From JAJFUE01 sp039683515 (GTDB lineage: Bacteria; Sumerlaeota; Sumerlaeia; MVZB01), in assembly GCA_039683515.1 (NCBI GenBank), contig JBDKRG010000011.1, forward strand, positions 1 through 64,000: a DNA stretch of 64,000 nucleotides, in the 5' to 3' direction. Of the stretch, positions 33,749 through 43,700 are shown piece after piece. The number at the start of each line of letters is the position of its first letter. Position 1 is the stretch's first letter. Below the pieces are notes generated by a model. The model saw nothing but the letters and a program-made list of their open reading frames with translations. It searched no databases and was not told where the DNA came from. Position numbers and translations under genes: made by a program.

Positions 33749-34393
33749 CTAAACGACGCGGTTGACCACCTGCTTGACGCCGCTCATGGACGAGAGATCC
33801 CTGAGCAGGCGCTGCGCCTTGGCGATCGAACCGGTGAACGAGACGTTGACGACCAGGTTGCCGTCCTTGTCCTGGCTGATTTTTGCGCCGCAGGCGTCGG
33901 CGCGCTCGATGAGGAATTTTTCCTGGATGCGCTGGTAGATCCATTCGTCGTTCTGCGCGAGGATCCGGAATTGATGCTTGATGCGGCCGCGGACAATGAT
34001 CCTGTTTTCGACATAGCCCATGGCGTGCAGGATGAGGAGGGCCAGCACCGTGCCGATGATCGCCAGCAGGTAATGCTGCGAGCCGGCGAACACGCCGAGC
34101 GCGGCGACGACCCAGACCGTCGCGGCCGAGGTCAGGCCGTGGATCGCCTCGTGACGGTCGCGGATGATCGTGCCCGCGCCGAGGAAGCCGATGCCCGTGA
34201 CGATCTGCGCGGCGATTCGGCCGGGGTCCCCGCCGATCACGATTGACGCATACGTGAACATGGCCGAGCCGATGGCGATCAACATGTTCGTGCGCAGGCC
34301 GGCGGGCTTGTGCTGAAGCTCGCGCTCGAGCCCGAGCGCGGCGCCGCACAGCGCCGCGATCAGGAACGCGGGGATGAAGTGGAGATCGCTCAT
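33749..34393 (-). CDS. MgtC/SapB-family membrane protein
   Basis: 214 residues: four to five N-terminal membrane helices with the family motifs GLERELQHKPAGLRTNML and GIGFLGAGTII, followed by a cytoplasmic ACT-like C-terminal domain (residues about 130-214). MgtC proteins support growth at low magnesium and virulence by modulating membrane ATPase activity; the mechanism is debated. The ATG at 34393 has AAGGA 7 nt upstream. Upstream gene of the two-gene set with the acetyltransferase. Confidence 0.92.
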   Translation of the reverse strand: MSDLHFIPAFLIAALCGAALGLERELQHKPAGLRTNMLIAIGSAMFTYASIVIGGDPGRIAAQIVTGIGFLGAGTIIRDRHEAIHGLTSAATVWVVAALGVFAGSQHYLLAIIGTVLALLILHAMGYVENRIIVRGRIKHQFRILAQNDEWIYQRIQEKFLIERADACGAKISQDKDGNLVVNVSFTGSIAKAQRLLRDLSSMSGVKQVVNRVV

Positions 34394-34404
34394 GTGGATT
34401 CCTT

Positions 34405-34470
34405 AAGCCCGAAATTCGAATATCGAAACCCGAAACAAATTCTAATTTAGAAAATTCGAAATTCAAAAAA
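34405..34470. repeat. TTCGAAATTC/CGAAAC word repeat
   Basis: AT-rich words (GAAATTCGAATATCGAAAC, AAATTCTAATTTAGAAAATTCGAAATTC) in the spacer between the MgtC gene and the exported protein gene. The same words recur at 31418-31470 and 5333-5395. Confidence 0.65.
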
Positions 34471-34533
34471 ACTTTTATCACGAAATGCGTGGTACACACA
34501 AATTCCGCCTGAAGGCGTGACTCCGAACAAAAA

Positions 34534-36570
34534 TTATCGATACAATTCGAGCTCGCCGGGGCGGGTCTCGATGGGGAGCAGGGTCGGGTGGAAATCGATG
34601 CCGCTCACGCCGGCGCCCCCCTCGACCGCCATCGGGATCGGCAGGCGCTTGAGGCGCGCGACTTTTTCGCGCGTCTCCTGGCCCATGGCGCCGCTCAGGA
34701 GCAGCCACCCGCGCAGGCGCTCGGGGAACTGGTCGAGCGTCAGGTCGGCGCTGAAAATCCGCGTCTGCGTGGGATAGCGGACCGGGTAGCGCAGGTTGAA
34801 GCGGTCGGGCCGGCCGGGGTCGGGGCGCTCGATCGTGAGGCCCGCGTTCGTGATTTCGCCGTTGTCGGGCCTGCCGTCGAACCACTCGGGGGAGCCGGCC
34901 AGGCCCGCCGGCAGCGGCCGGCCGCTCCAGTCGGCGAGGGTCGACCAGTCGAGGAGCCACTTGTTCTGCTGGGGCCTGGGCTTTTGTTTCTTGAACTTGA
35001 TCTTGACGTCGGGGTCGATGGCGCGGGCGCGCGCGGCGAGCGTTGCGCTCGACTCGGGCGTCGATTCGGCCATGCGGGCCAGGCGCCGCGACTCGGCCTT
35101 GTCGAGCTTGCGCCGGGCCTTGTCGTCGAGCAGGCCGGCGGCGGCGAGCCTTGCGCGCGCATCGCCGAAACGGCCGTCTCGGGCATCGGCCCTGGCCAGG
35201 GCTCGCGCCACGGCTCGGGCGTCCTCGGATTTGGGGTCGGGGACGTCGCCGAGCCATTCGGCCTGGGCGTCGCGGACTTCGTCGGCGGGGACGGGCGGCG
35301 CGATCGCGGACTGCACGCTGCGGCCGATGACCTCGAAGACGAAGAACACGCCGATGTTCTGCATCGCCTCGTAGGTCTGGCTCGCCCACGACGCGGCCTT
35401 GTAGGTGCGGCGGCGCGGCGTGTCCGAGCCGATGAAAATGTAATGCATGAGCTGGCCGCGCCGGCGCGCGCGCGCCGCGTCGAGCCGGCGGTCGGGGTTT
35501 TGGCCGGGGTCGTCGACGATCGCGCCGGCCCAGCGGCGCATGTCCGCGGGGGCTTCGGGATTGCTTTCGAGCGCCGATTGCCACGCGCGCATCGACTCGG
35601 CCCGGCCGCGGTCGGGCGCCGGCGGCAGCGACGCGATCAGCTCCGAGCCGAGCCTGTTTTCGGCCGACGCGTTCGCGGTCTTCGCGGCGCCGCCGGCCAG
35701 GATCGCGCGGATGAGCTCGGGATCGGCGGGGCGGACGGGCGGGGTGCGGTCGGGGTAGCCGACCTGCGCCGAGGCCATGGCGCGGCGGCGAAGCGCGGCG
35801 CTTTCCTCGGCGGCCTGGACGCGCAGCTTTTCGGCGGCGCCCCAATCGGGCCGGTTGACGAGCGCCTGTTGCGCGTAGAACTCGGCGGCCTCGGGGTCGT
35901 CGTGGTCGAACGCAAACTGCGCGCGGTCGAGGTCCCCGGCCGCGAGGGCCCGGCCGACGCGGCGCTGGAGGCTCTCGAAGCGCGCCGGATCGCGCTTGCC
36001 GAGCGAGCCCGACTGCATCGCCATGTCGTAGGCGCGGCGTTCGAGCGGGTCGGCCTCGGCCGGCTGGATGAGGTCGTTCACGGCGTCGACGCCGAGCTGC
36101 GCGACGGCCTGGATGCGCCCCTGCAGCGTCTCCCCGACCGTGACCATCAGCCGATTGAACCAGTTCGCGTAATAACCGTAGCGCCGGATGAACTGCGCCT
36201 GGCGGCTACGGAAATCGGGATTCTCCGAAACCGTCTCGAGGATGATCCCGCGCAGGTAATACGAATCGGTGTGCCGGTAGAGGTCGCGCAGGGCCTGTTC
36301 GCGCTCGTCGGCCGACTGGACCGTCAGCGCCCACGCGTAGGCATTCCAGTCGGCCAGCTCGCTCGCCTTCGTGTTGGGAACGGGATGATTCGAGAGGCTG
36401 GCGCGCAGCAGGGCGGCGGCTTCCTGGTCGGCGGCGGCGAATGCTAAAGATGAAAATGCAAAGAGACAAATGAGAACGCTTGCTCGTATTCGGTGACGAT
36501 TCCAGCCTTCGCCAAGGCTTCGGCCGGCAAGACGAGCACGAGCACGAACGATTCGAGGCGCGAAAATCAT
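34534..36570 (-). CDS. Exported TPR-like protein, partner of GT39
   Basis: 678 residues from the ATG at 36570, which overlaps the GT39 stop (ATGA), so translation is coupled. Signal segment SVLICLFAFSSLAFAAADQE is preceded by an unusually long basic N-terminus derived from a hairpin plus GAGCAC-hexamer repeat (residues about 8-26). The body is long alpha-helical (AVAQLGVDAVNDLIQPAEAD, FDHDDPEAAEFYAQQALV), with a proline-rich tail of mixed structure (LPIPMAVEGGAGVSG). A membrane segment near residue 405 is possible. No catalytic motif. I do not recognise the family; its link to the glycosyltransferase suggests envelope glycoprotein assembly or a substrate protein. Confidence 0.65.
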   Translation of the reverse strand: MIFAPRIVRARARLAGRSLGEGWNRHRIRASVLICLFAFSSLAFAAADQEAAALLRASLSNHPVPNTKASELADWNAYAWALTVQSADEREQALRDLYRHTDSYYLRGIILETVSENPDFRSRQAQFIRRYGYYANWFNRLMVTVGETLQGRIQAVAQLGVDAVNDLIQPAEADPLERRAYDMAMQSGSLGKRDPARFESLQRRVGRALAAGDLDRAQFAFDHDDPEAAEFYAQQALVNRPDWGAAEKLRVQAAEESAALRRRAMASAQVGYPDRTPPVRPADPELIRAILAGGAAKTANASAENRLGSELIASLPPAPDRGRAESMRAWQSALESNPEAPADMRRWAGAIVDDPGQNPDRRLDAARARRRGQLMHYIFIGSDTPRRRTYKAASWASQTYEAMQNIGVFFVFEVIGRSVQSAIAPPVPADEVRDAQAEWLGDVPDPKSEDARAVARALARADARDGRFGDARARLAAAGLLDDKARRKLDKAESRRLARMAESTPESSATLAARARAIDPDVKIKFKKQKPRPQQNKWLLDWSTLADWSGRPLPAGLAGSPEWFDGRPDNGEITNAGLTIERPDPGRPDRFNLRYPVRYPTQTRIFSADLTLDQFPERLRGWLLLSGAMGQETREKVARLKRLPIPMAVEGGAGVSGIDFHPTLLPIETRPGELELYR
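36504..36550. repeat. Hairpin plus GAGCAC hexamer inside a coding start
   Basis: The stretch contains the palindrome AGCCTT-CGCC-AAGGCT and tandem GAGCAC words, and encodes the basic N-terminus of the exported protein. It is a spacer-type repeat now read as protein. Confidence 0.7.
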
Positions 36571-38225
36571 TTCTTCTGATCCAGCTGCTTTTGCAACCGT
36601 TCCAATTTTTGAAGGCGCTGCCGGGACTCGACGTCGGGGGTCGGCTGGGGCGGCGGCGCGAGTTCCACCTTGCCGCCGGCGACGGGCGCGCCCTCGACCT
36701 GCAGGACCACGGTCTCGAAATTCTGCGGCTGGTAACGGAAATTCATCGCCATCGGGTTCTGGTTGAGCCGGGGGACAAGATCGGGGAAGAGCGGCAGCGC
36801 GCTGGAGTGGAAATCGCCGACCAGGCGCAGCGGCATGGCCTGCATCTGCGCGTTGATGAAGTCGTGGAATTGCGCGAGCGGCAGCTGCGCGTACCAATTC
36901 GAGAAAATCACGACGTCGCCGGGCTGGAGGGTCGACCAGATGCTCTGCGGCAGGTACTTGACCGCGCGGCCCGACCAGAAGATCGCCTTGGGGGGGCCGA
37001 CTTCCGCGTCCACCTTCTCGTTGTAGGACTCGTTCGTGAAGACGCGGCCGATCGAGGCGGCGGGCATTTCGGCGACGCGCTCGGCGGCGAGCTTGAAATC
37101 CTCGAACGGCTGGGTCTGGCTCCACGCGACGACGCCGGCAAAGACCAGGGCGTAGGCGATCGCCGGCCCGGCAACCGCGGCGAAGCGCAGCCGATTGGAC
37201 TCGCAACGGCGCTGCCACGTCGCGAAACCGTGGCCGGCGAAGACGCAAACGAGCGGAACCAGCGGGAACAGGTAACGCTCCTGGTACGACATGAACGCCG
37301 ACTGGAGGGCGAGGATCGCCAGCATCAGCGCGAGGCCGATCCAGCCCGCCCAGCGCAGCCGCCACGTCGACCAGTTGACGCGAAACAGGCCGTACAGGAA
37401 AAAGCCAAACAGCCCCCACGTCACGAAATACGGCCCGCGCATGACGAATTCCTCGACCATCATCCAGTAGTCGATCGGCCGCGTCGCGCGATCCTCGATC
37501 TGGCGGAAATGCGTCAGGAGCGGCGTGATCCCCTCGCGCGCGAGCCACAGCGGCACGGCAAGCCACGGGAGGATGGAGAGGCAGTCCTGAGTTCTGAGTC
37601 CTGAGTCCTGAGTCTTTTTCGCAAACATGCGCCACGCCATCACGGCGGCGATCGGGATCAGGAGGAAAATGCCCTGGTAGCGGGTCAGCGTCGCCAGCGT
37701 GCCGAGGAGCGAGGCGATCAGCAGCCAGCGCGAGCCGGCCTTCGGGTCGGGCGCGATCGGCCGGCCCTCGCTGTGGATGAACTGGTCGGGGCGCCACGCC
37801 GCGACGGCGAGCGCCACCGAAGCCAGCGAGCCGCTCCACAGGGCGACCATCAGCGCGTCGGTCATCGGCTGAAGGCTCCAGCGCATCGGCATCGGGCTGA
37901 CGATCCAGGCCACGGCGGCCCACCGCGCGGCGCGCCGGCCGAAGAGCGTTTTCGTCAGCGCCATGATCGGGATCACGGCCAGCGCGCCGGCAAGGAACGA
38001 AACCAGCCGGCCGGCGTTTTCGAGCCCGACGCCCGGGATCCACGCAAACAGCCGGGCGACGATGGCGTAAAACGGGGGCCAGTAACTCAGGCCGAAACGG
38101 AAGGTGTCGAGCGCGAGGACGCCGTCGGTGTAGGCGCCGTTGGCAAGCGGCAGGAAAAACCCGCGCCAGGCGAGCGCCGCTGCGACTGCGATCAAATCGT
38201 CACGGAGTTTGACGGGACGTGCCAT
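36567..38225 (-). CDS. Glycosyltransferase family 39-like membrane protein
   Basis: 552 residues, about 11 membrane helices, with the GT-C/ArnT/PMT fold: a short N-terminal segment with an acidic pair (DTFRFGLSYWPP), then multi-pass region and an extracytoplasmic C-terminal domain. Such enzymes use polyprenyl-phosphate sugars to glycosylate proteins or lipids. The C-terminal 30 residues form a coiled coil (RQRLQKLERLQKQLDQKK). A heptamer-derived insert (TQDSGLRTQD) sits in a loop near residue 210. GAGG precedes the ATG by 5 nt. First gene of a coupled pair with the exported protein. Exact donor and acceptor unknown. Confidence 0.85.
   Translation of the reverse strand: MARPVKLRDDLIAVAAALAWRGFFLPLANGAYTDGVLALDTFRFGLSYWPPFYAIVARLFAWIPGVGLENAGRLVSFLAGALAVIPIMALTKTLFGRRAARWAAVAWIVSPMPMRWSLQPMTDALMVALWSGSLASVALAVAAWRPDQFIHSEGRPIAPDPKAGSRWLLIASLLGTLATLTRYQGIFLLIPIAAVMAWRMFAKKTQDSGLRTQDCLSILPWLAVPLWLAREGITPLLTHFRQIEDRATRPIDYWMMVEEFVMRGPYFVTWGLFGFFLYGLFRVNWSTWRLRWAGWIGLALMLAILALQSAFMSYQERYLFPLVPLVCVFAGHGFATWQRRCESNRLRFAAVAGPAIAYALVFAGVVAWSQTQPFEDFKLAAERVAEMPAASIGRVFTNESYNEKVDAEVGPPKAIFWSGRAVKYLPQSIWSTLQPGDVVIFSNWYAQLPLAQFHDFINAQMQAMPLRLVGDFHSSALPLFPDLVPRLNQNPMAMNFRYQPQNFETVVLQVEGAPVAGGKVELAPPPQPTPDVESRQRLQKLERLQKQLDQKK
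37588..37616. repeat. Tandem heptamer AGTCCTG inside GT39 gene
   Basis: Four to five heptamer copies within the GT39 reading frame give the peptide TQDSGLRTQD. The heptamer is stop-free only on the minus (coding) strand; its complement contains TGA in every frame. Confidence 0.85.
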
Positions 38226-38390
38226 GCGACCTCATTCCACCGATGTATCCTCGATATCGCGGCGGGTCGCGTCAATAAAAACATCGTGAAATCGCAAGGA
38301 ATCGGGCGGGTGCATTTTGTTTGCTCATTCATCGGGGCTGGCCAATAATGGCCCGGATTTGCGCATTGAATATTCATCCGGAGGTTGGCG

Positions 38391-39365
38391 ATGGAATACA
38401 CCCGACTCGGCCGCAGCGGCCTCGACGTCAGCCGCGTGACGCTCGGCACGATGAACTTCGGCAACGTCACGGGCGAGGCCGACGCCTTCAAGATCATGGA
38501 CCGCGCCCTCGAGCTCGGGATCACGTTCTTCGACACCTCGAACAACTACGGGTTCGTGCCCAAGGGCCTCACCGAGCAGATCATCGGCCGCTGGCTGGCG
38601 CAGGGGGGCGACCGCCGCGACAGCATCGTGCTCGCCACCAAGTTCTACGCCGGGATGGGCAACAGCCCCACCCACCAGAAGGGCCTGACCGCGATCAAGA
38701 TCCGCCGCGACATCGAGGACAGCCTCAGGCGCCTGCAGACCGATCACGTCGATTTGTACCAGATGCACCACGTCGACCGTCGCGTCGGGTGGGAAGAGCT
38801 GTGGCCGGCGCTCGAGCGGGTCGTCAACGACGGCAAGACGATTTACGTCGGGTCGAGCAATTTCGGCGGGTGGCACATCGCGCAGGCGCAGGCGCTGGCC
38901 CGCGAGCGCCACTTCATGGGACTCATCAGCGAACAGCACCAGTATTCCTTGGTCTGCCGGCTGCCCGAGCTCGAGGTCCTGCCGTGCTGCAAGGCGCACG
39001 GGATCGGCGTCATCGTGTATTCGCCGCTCGGCGGGGGGCTCTTGAGCGGCCACGCGCTGAACCCCTCCAAGGGGACGCGCGCCGACAGCGACGAGGCCCG
39101 CGCCAGGATCGAGAAATGGCGGCCGGCGCTCGAGGCGTTCGGCGCGCTGTGCAAAAAGATCGGCCAGCGCGAAGCCGACGTGGCGCTCGCGTGGACGCGC
39201 CGGAACGACGCGATCACGTCGCTGATCCTCGGCCCGCGAAACGTCGAGCAACTCGAGCAACTCGTCGCCGGGTTGAGCTTGAAACTGGACGACGAGACGA
39301 TGGCGGAACTGGACAAGATCTTCCCGGGCCCCGGAGGCCCCGCGCCGGAAGCTTACGCATGGTAA
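38391..39365 (+). CDS. Aldo/keto reductase
   Basis: 324 residues from the ATG at 38391 (GGAGG 6 nt upstream). The TIM-barrel catalytic tetrad is present: Asp48 and Tyr53 (FFDTSNNYG), Lys84 (LATKF), His126 (LYQMHHVD). N-terminal MEYTRLGRSGLDVSRVTLG and SSNFGGWHIAQAQ resemble AKR family 9/13-type enzymes (YhdN/YccK). It reduces aldehydes or ketones with NADPH. Monocistronic, divergent from GT39 across 165 bp. Confidence 0.95.
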   Translation: MEYTRLGRSGLDVSRVTLGTMNFGNVTGEADAFKIMDRALELGITFFDTSNNYGFVPKGLTEQIIGRWLAQGGDRRDSIVLATKFYAGMGNSPTHQKGLTAIKIRRDIEDSLRRLQTDHVDLYQMHHVDRRVGWEELWPALERVVNDGKTIYVGSSNFGGWHIAQAQALARERHFMGLISEQHQYSLVCRLPELEVLPCCKAHGIGVIVYSPLGGGLLSGHALNPSKGTRADSDEARARIEKWRPALEAFGALCKKIGQREADVALAWTRRNDAITSLILGPRNVEQLEQLVAGLSLKLDDETMAELDKIFPGPGGPAPEAYAW

Positions 39366-39662
39366 GAGGGAAATCAGTCAGAATCAGAAAGAATCGGAGA
39401 GAAATTCGAAACAAATCCGAGGAAATATTAATAAAAATCATTCAATGAATTAAATGGAACGCGGATGACGCGGATCGGGCGGATGTGCACGGATCATTTT
39501 TGAACCGCCAAGACGCCCAGATCACCAGGACCCGAAATCTTTCATTCTATTGTTCTTTGCGCCCTTGGCGTCTTGACGGTTCGATTGCGCCCTTCAAACA
39601 AACATGTTTTTTGCGCTTTTTGCACTTTTGCGATTTCGCGTGATCAATCTGGATTGGCTGTT
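39366..39662. other. Repeat-filled spacer between AKR and RND adaptor genes
   Basis: No gene. It contains AATC(G/A)GA/GAAATTCG words (39376-39440), a GCGGATGACGCGG word, and a divided inverted repeat with the CGCCAAGACGCC word near 39503-39520 and its partner GGCGTCTTGACGGTTC near 39570-39587. Several frames of 60-80 codons here simply follow these repeats. Confidence 0.65.
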
Positions 39663-40736
39663 TTACCCCGCCAACACGCCAACCTGCTCTCCAACCGCAA
39701 GTCCGCTCAGGACCTCCCTCGCCCCTCCTCTTCTCGACTCCCCGAGCGTCACGAACCTTCTCTCGAATTCGCCGTTGCCCTTCTCGACCCACACATACGT
39801 CAATTGCCCCACTTGTAAGATAGCTTTCTCGGGCGCGTAGATGCGCTTTTCGCGGCCGGTCGGGATCAGCAGTCGGCCAAACATGCCGGGATAGATTTCG
39901 GCGCGTTCGGGGAGGGCGACCTTGACCAGCATCGAGCGCGAGCCGGGCTCGGCCTGCGGGACGATCTCCTCAACTCTGCCGGTAATCGTCGTTGAAAGCG
40001 CATCGATCGAAATGGTCAGCTCGGCGCCGGGTCGCAACCGGCCGGCGAGCGATTCGCGCACGTAGGCTTCGAGCCTCATCCGCGACGGATCGTAGAGCTT
40101 CAGGATCGGCGTGCCGGGCGTGGCGGTGTCGCCGGGGTCGGCGTATTTATCGACGATCCGGCCGGCGAAGGGGGCTTCGATCACGGCGTAGCTCGAGCCG
40201 GCCTGCGCCTCGCCGACGGACTGTTCGGCGCGCGCGACTTCGGCCTGGGCGGTCTTGTAGGCGGCCTCGGCGGTGTCGAACTGGGCGCGCGCGATGATCC
40301 CTTTATCGACGAGCTGCTTCATCCGGTTGTATTCCTTCTGGGCCTCGGACTGGCGCGCGCGGGCGGAGTTGAGCGACTGCTGGGCCTGCTGCTCGCGCGC
40401 GGCGAGGTCGCGGCTGTCGAGCCGCGCGAGGACCTGGCCGCGCTCGACGCGGTCGCCCGCGCCGACGTTGATCTCGCCGATCGTTGCCATGATGCGCGGC
40501 GAAATCATCGCCTCGCGGATGGCGGAAAGCGTCCCCGGCACGCGCTCGATGACGAGGTCGTCCGAGGCGATCACCGGCTCGACCGCCGCGAATTTCGGAG
40601 CCTGAGCTTCGGGCGCGGCCACCACGCCCGGCTCGACCTTGGTCTTGAAAACGCCGGCCAGCCAGGCAAGCAACAGGACCAGGGCGACCGTGCCCATCAC
40701 CCACAAAATAACGCTGCGAAGGTTGTTCTTATTCAT
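39663..40736 (-). CDS. RND efflux periplasmic adaptor (membrane-fusion protein)
   Basis: 357 residues from the ATG at 40736 (GAGGA 6 nt upstream; the start overlaps the RND pump stop by 8 bp). N-terminal membrane anchor (SVILWVMGTVALVLLLAWLAGVF), then a biotinyl-lipoyl-like domain, a coiled-coil hairpin (EQQAQQSLNSARARQSEAQKEY) and a beta-barrel domain (PSRMRLEAYVRESLAGRL ...). It links the inner-membrane pump below to an outer-membrane channel, which is not encoded here. Slightly short of the C-terminal membrane-proximal region but complete. Confidence 0.94.
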   Translation of the reverse strand: MNKNNLRSVILWVMGTVALVLLLAWLAGVFKTKVEPGVVAAPEAQAPKFAAVEPVIASDDLVIERVPGTLSAIREAMISPRIMATIGEINVGAGDRVERGQVLARLDSRDLAAREQQAQQSLNSARARQSEAQKEYNRMKQLVDKGIIARAQFDTAEAAYKTAQAEVARAEQSVGEAQAGSSYAVIEAPFAGRIVDKYADPGDTATPGTPILKLYDPSRMRLEAYVRESLAGRLRPGAELTISIDALSTTITGRVEEIVPQAEPGSRSMLVKVALPERAEIYPGMFGRLLIPTGREKRIYAPEKAILQVGQLTYVWVEKGNGEFERRFVTLGESRRGGAREVLSGLAVGEQVGVLAG

Positions 40737-43700
40737 CTTTTTCCTCATGGTGCAGCCCGTGGCCGGGCTTGTTGGCATAAACCAGGTAATACACGACCGG
40801 GATGACGCCGAGCGTGAAGACCGTCGAGGCCGCCACGCCGAAGATCACCGACCAGGCAAGGCCCGAGAAGATCGGGTCGAGCGTGATGACGATGTTGCCG
40901 AGCAGCGCCGTGCCGGCCGTTAGAATAATCGGCCGCGTGCGGATCGCGCCGGACTGGATGAGCGACTCCTCGAGCGTCAATCCGCGCCTTAATCCGCGGT
41001 GAATGAAATCGACGAGGATCACCGAGTTGCGCACGACGATCCCGGCCAGCGCGATCATCCCGATCATCGCCGTGGCCGTGAAGAAGATCGGATTGGGCAG
41101 GCCGGCCACCACGCGCTCGCCGAACAATCCAAGGCACCAGAAGCCCGGCATGATACCGATCATGGTGAGCGGGATCGCGAGGATCATGATCGCGGCGATG
41201 AGCGCCGAGCCGGTCTGAAGCCAAAGAATCAGGTAAATGCCGATGCACGCCGCGCCGAACGCGAGGCCCAGGTCGCGGAATGCGTCGACGGTGATCTTCC
41301 ACTCCCCTTCCCCGAGCCAGTTGATCGACGTGCCGGCGGGAAGGGTCCATGGGATCCCGCCGCCGGGGCGGATGTAGTTGCGGTCGTTGAGAGGTTTGGG
41401 GTCAGCCGTCCCTCCGGGACTTTGTTGCTGGCGTTGATCTTGACCCGCCACTGACGTGGCGGGCTGAAGGCGATCGTCCCTCCGGGACTCGGTTTTCAGC
41501 CGGTCGGCGCCGACGTCGAGGACCACGTCGGCTGGGGCGCGGCCGGCGGTTTCAGCGAAGACGTAGGCGACGCGGCGCAGGTTCTTGTGATAGATCGTCT
41601 GGTCGACTTTTGTGTTGCGGATGCGGCCGACTTCGCCGAGCGGGACCATCGGTTGCGGGGCGTCCTCGAGCTGCGTGCCGACGCGCCGCTTCGTGATCCC
41701 GGCGCGGCCCTTGATGTAAAGCGACGAGAGCGAGTCGGGGTCCGAGCGCATCGGCCGCGACAGGCGCAGGACGATCGGGAGCGGCTGGGCCTCGGTCGGG
41801 ATGTTCAGATCAGTCGCGGTCTGGCCGTCGATCGCGAGCGCGAGGGTCTGCGCGACGTCCTCGGTGCCGACGCCCGAAAGCGCGGCCTTTTCCTTGTCGG
41901 TGTCGAACACGAGCTTGGTTTGATCGGCCTCGACCGAGCTGTCGACGTCGACGACGAGCGGCTCTTTCTTCAGGCGCTCCGCGGTGACCAACGCCGCCTT
42001 TTGCAATGTTTGATAAGGCGTCTGCGGGTCGCCGTAGATTTCGGCCGTGACGGTCGAGATCACCGGCGGGCCGGGCGGCACTTCGACGATCTTGATGTTC
42101 GCGCCGAACGGCCGCGCGATTTTCTCGAGGTCGCGGCGGATGCGCAGGATGAGCGCGTGCGACTGCTGCGCGCGCGTTTTTTTGCCGATGAGGCTCACGC
42201 GCAGGTCGGCGACGTTCCCGCCCTGGCGCATGTAGTAGTGGCGCACCATGCCGTTGAAATCCATCGGCGAGGACAAGCCGACGAAACCGGTAAAATTCAC
42301 GACCTCGGGGACGGTGCGCAGATACTGGGCGAGCGCGCGCGTGGCGGCCTCGGTGCGCTCCAGCGTGGTGCCCTCGTCCATGTCGACGACGACCTGGAAC
42401 TCGTTCTTGTTGTCGAACGGGAGCATCTTGAGCGGCACGAGCCGGAACGCGGGCAGCGCGATGGCCGCGACAAAAAGCAGTCCGATCGCGCCCAGGAACA
42501 GCCACGCCAGCGCGCGGCTGCGCAGCATCGGGCCCAGCAGCGCGTTGTAGATCTTGTAGAGCGGCGTGCGCTTGACGTCATAGTCCTCGCGGCCGCCGTG
42601 GCCGTCGCGCTTGAGGATCACGCGCGCCAGGAACGGCGTCACGCAGAACGCGACGATGAGGCTCATGCCGATCGTGATCGGGACGTTGAGCGCCATCGGC
42701 CGCATGTAGGGGCCCATCATCCCGGTGATGAAAAACATCGGGATGAACGAGATGATCACGGCGATGGTGGCGAGGATCAGGGCGGGGCGGATCTCCTGGA
42801 CGGCCAGCAGGATCGCGCGGCGCGGCGACCATTTGCGCATCCGGTAGAAACGCTCGATATTTTCGACGTCGGTGATCGGGTCGTCGACGAGCAATCCCAG
42901 GGCGAGAATGAGCGCGAAGAGCGTCACGCGGTTGATCGTGTAGCCGGCGACGTAATTGATGAGCAGCGTCGCGCCGTAGCAGACCGGCACGGCGAGCGCG
43001 ATCACCAGCGCCGCGCGCCAGCCCAGGACGAGCCCGACGAAGATCACGACCGTCAGCACGGCGACGGCGAGCGCCTCGACGAGGTCGTTCACCTTTTCGT
43101 TGGCCGTCTCGCCGTAGTTGCGCGTGATCGTGCAGTGGATGTCGGGCGGCAGGAGGCGCTGCGCGGCGAGCTCGAGGCGCCGCTCGGCGTCGCGGGCGAC
43201 CCAGACGGCGTTCGTGCCGCGCTGCTTGGCGACGGCGATCGAGACCGCCGGGTAAAGCCGCGGTTCCTTGTCGGCGCCGGCCGGCCCGAACCCGACCCAC
43301 GTATAGGTCGTGGCCTCGTCCGGGCCGTCGATGACGCGCGCGACGTCCTTCAGGTAGACCGGGATGCCGTCGACGACGTTGACGACGAGATTTTCGAGGT
43401 CGCGCACGCCGGCGATGAACGAGCCGGCCTCGATCTTGATGGAGGCGTCGGCCTTGTCGATCGACCCGGCCGGGAGCTGGACGTTGTGCACGCCGAGCGC
43501 CCACGCGACCTCGAGCGGGGTCGTGCGGCGGGCGGCGAGGGCGTCGGGCATGAGCTCGACGCGAACGGCGCGCGGCCGGCCGCCGACCACCGTCACGCGG
43601 TTGGTGTTCGGCACGCCCTGGAGCTCGATGACGAGTTCCTCGGCGAGGCGGCGCAGCTCGTAGTCGTCGGAGCGCGTGGGGTTGTCGCTCCACAGCGTGG

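Noticed and set aside
39547..39840. Small frames in both strands before the RND adaptor stop
   Set aside because: Overlap the adaptor 3' end and repeat words; no coding evidence.
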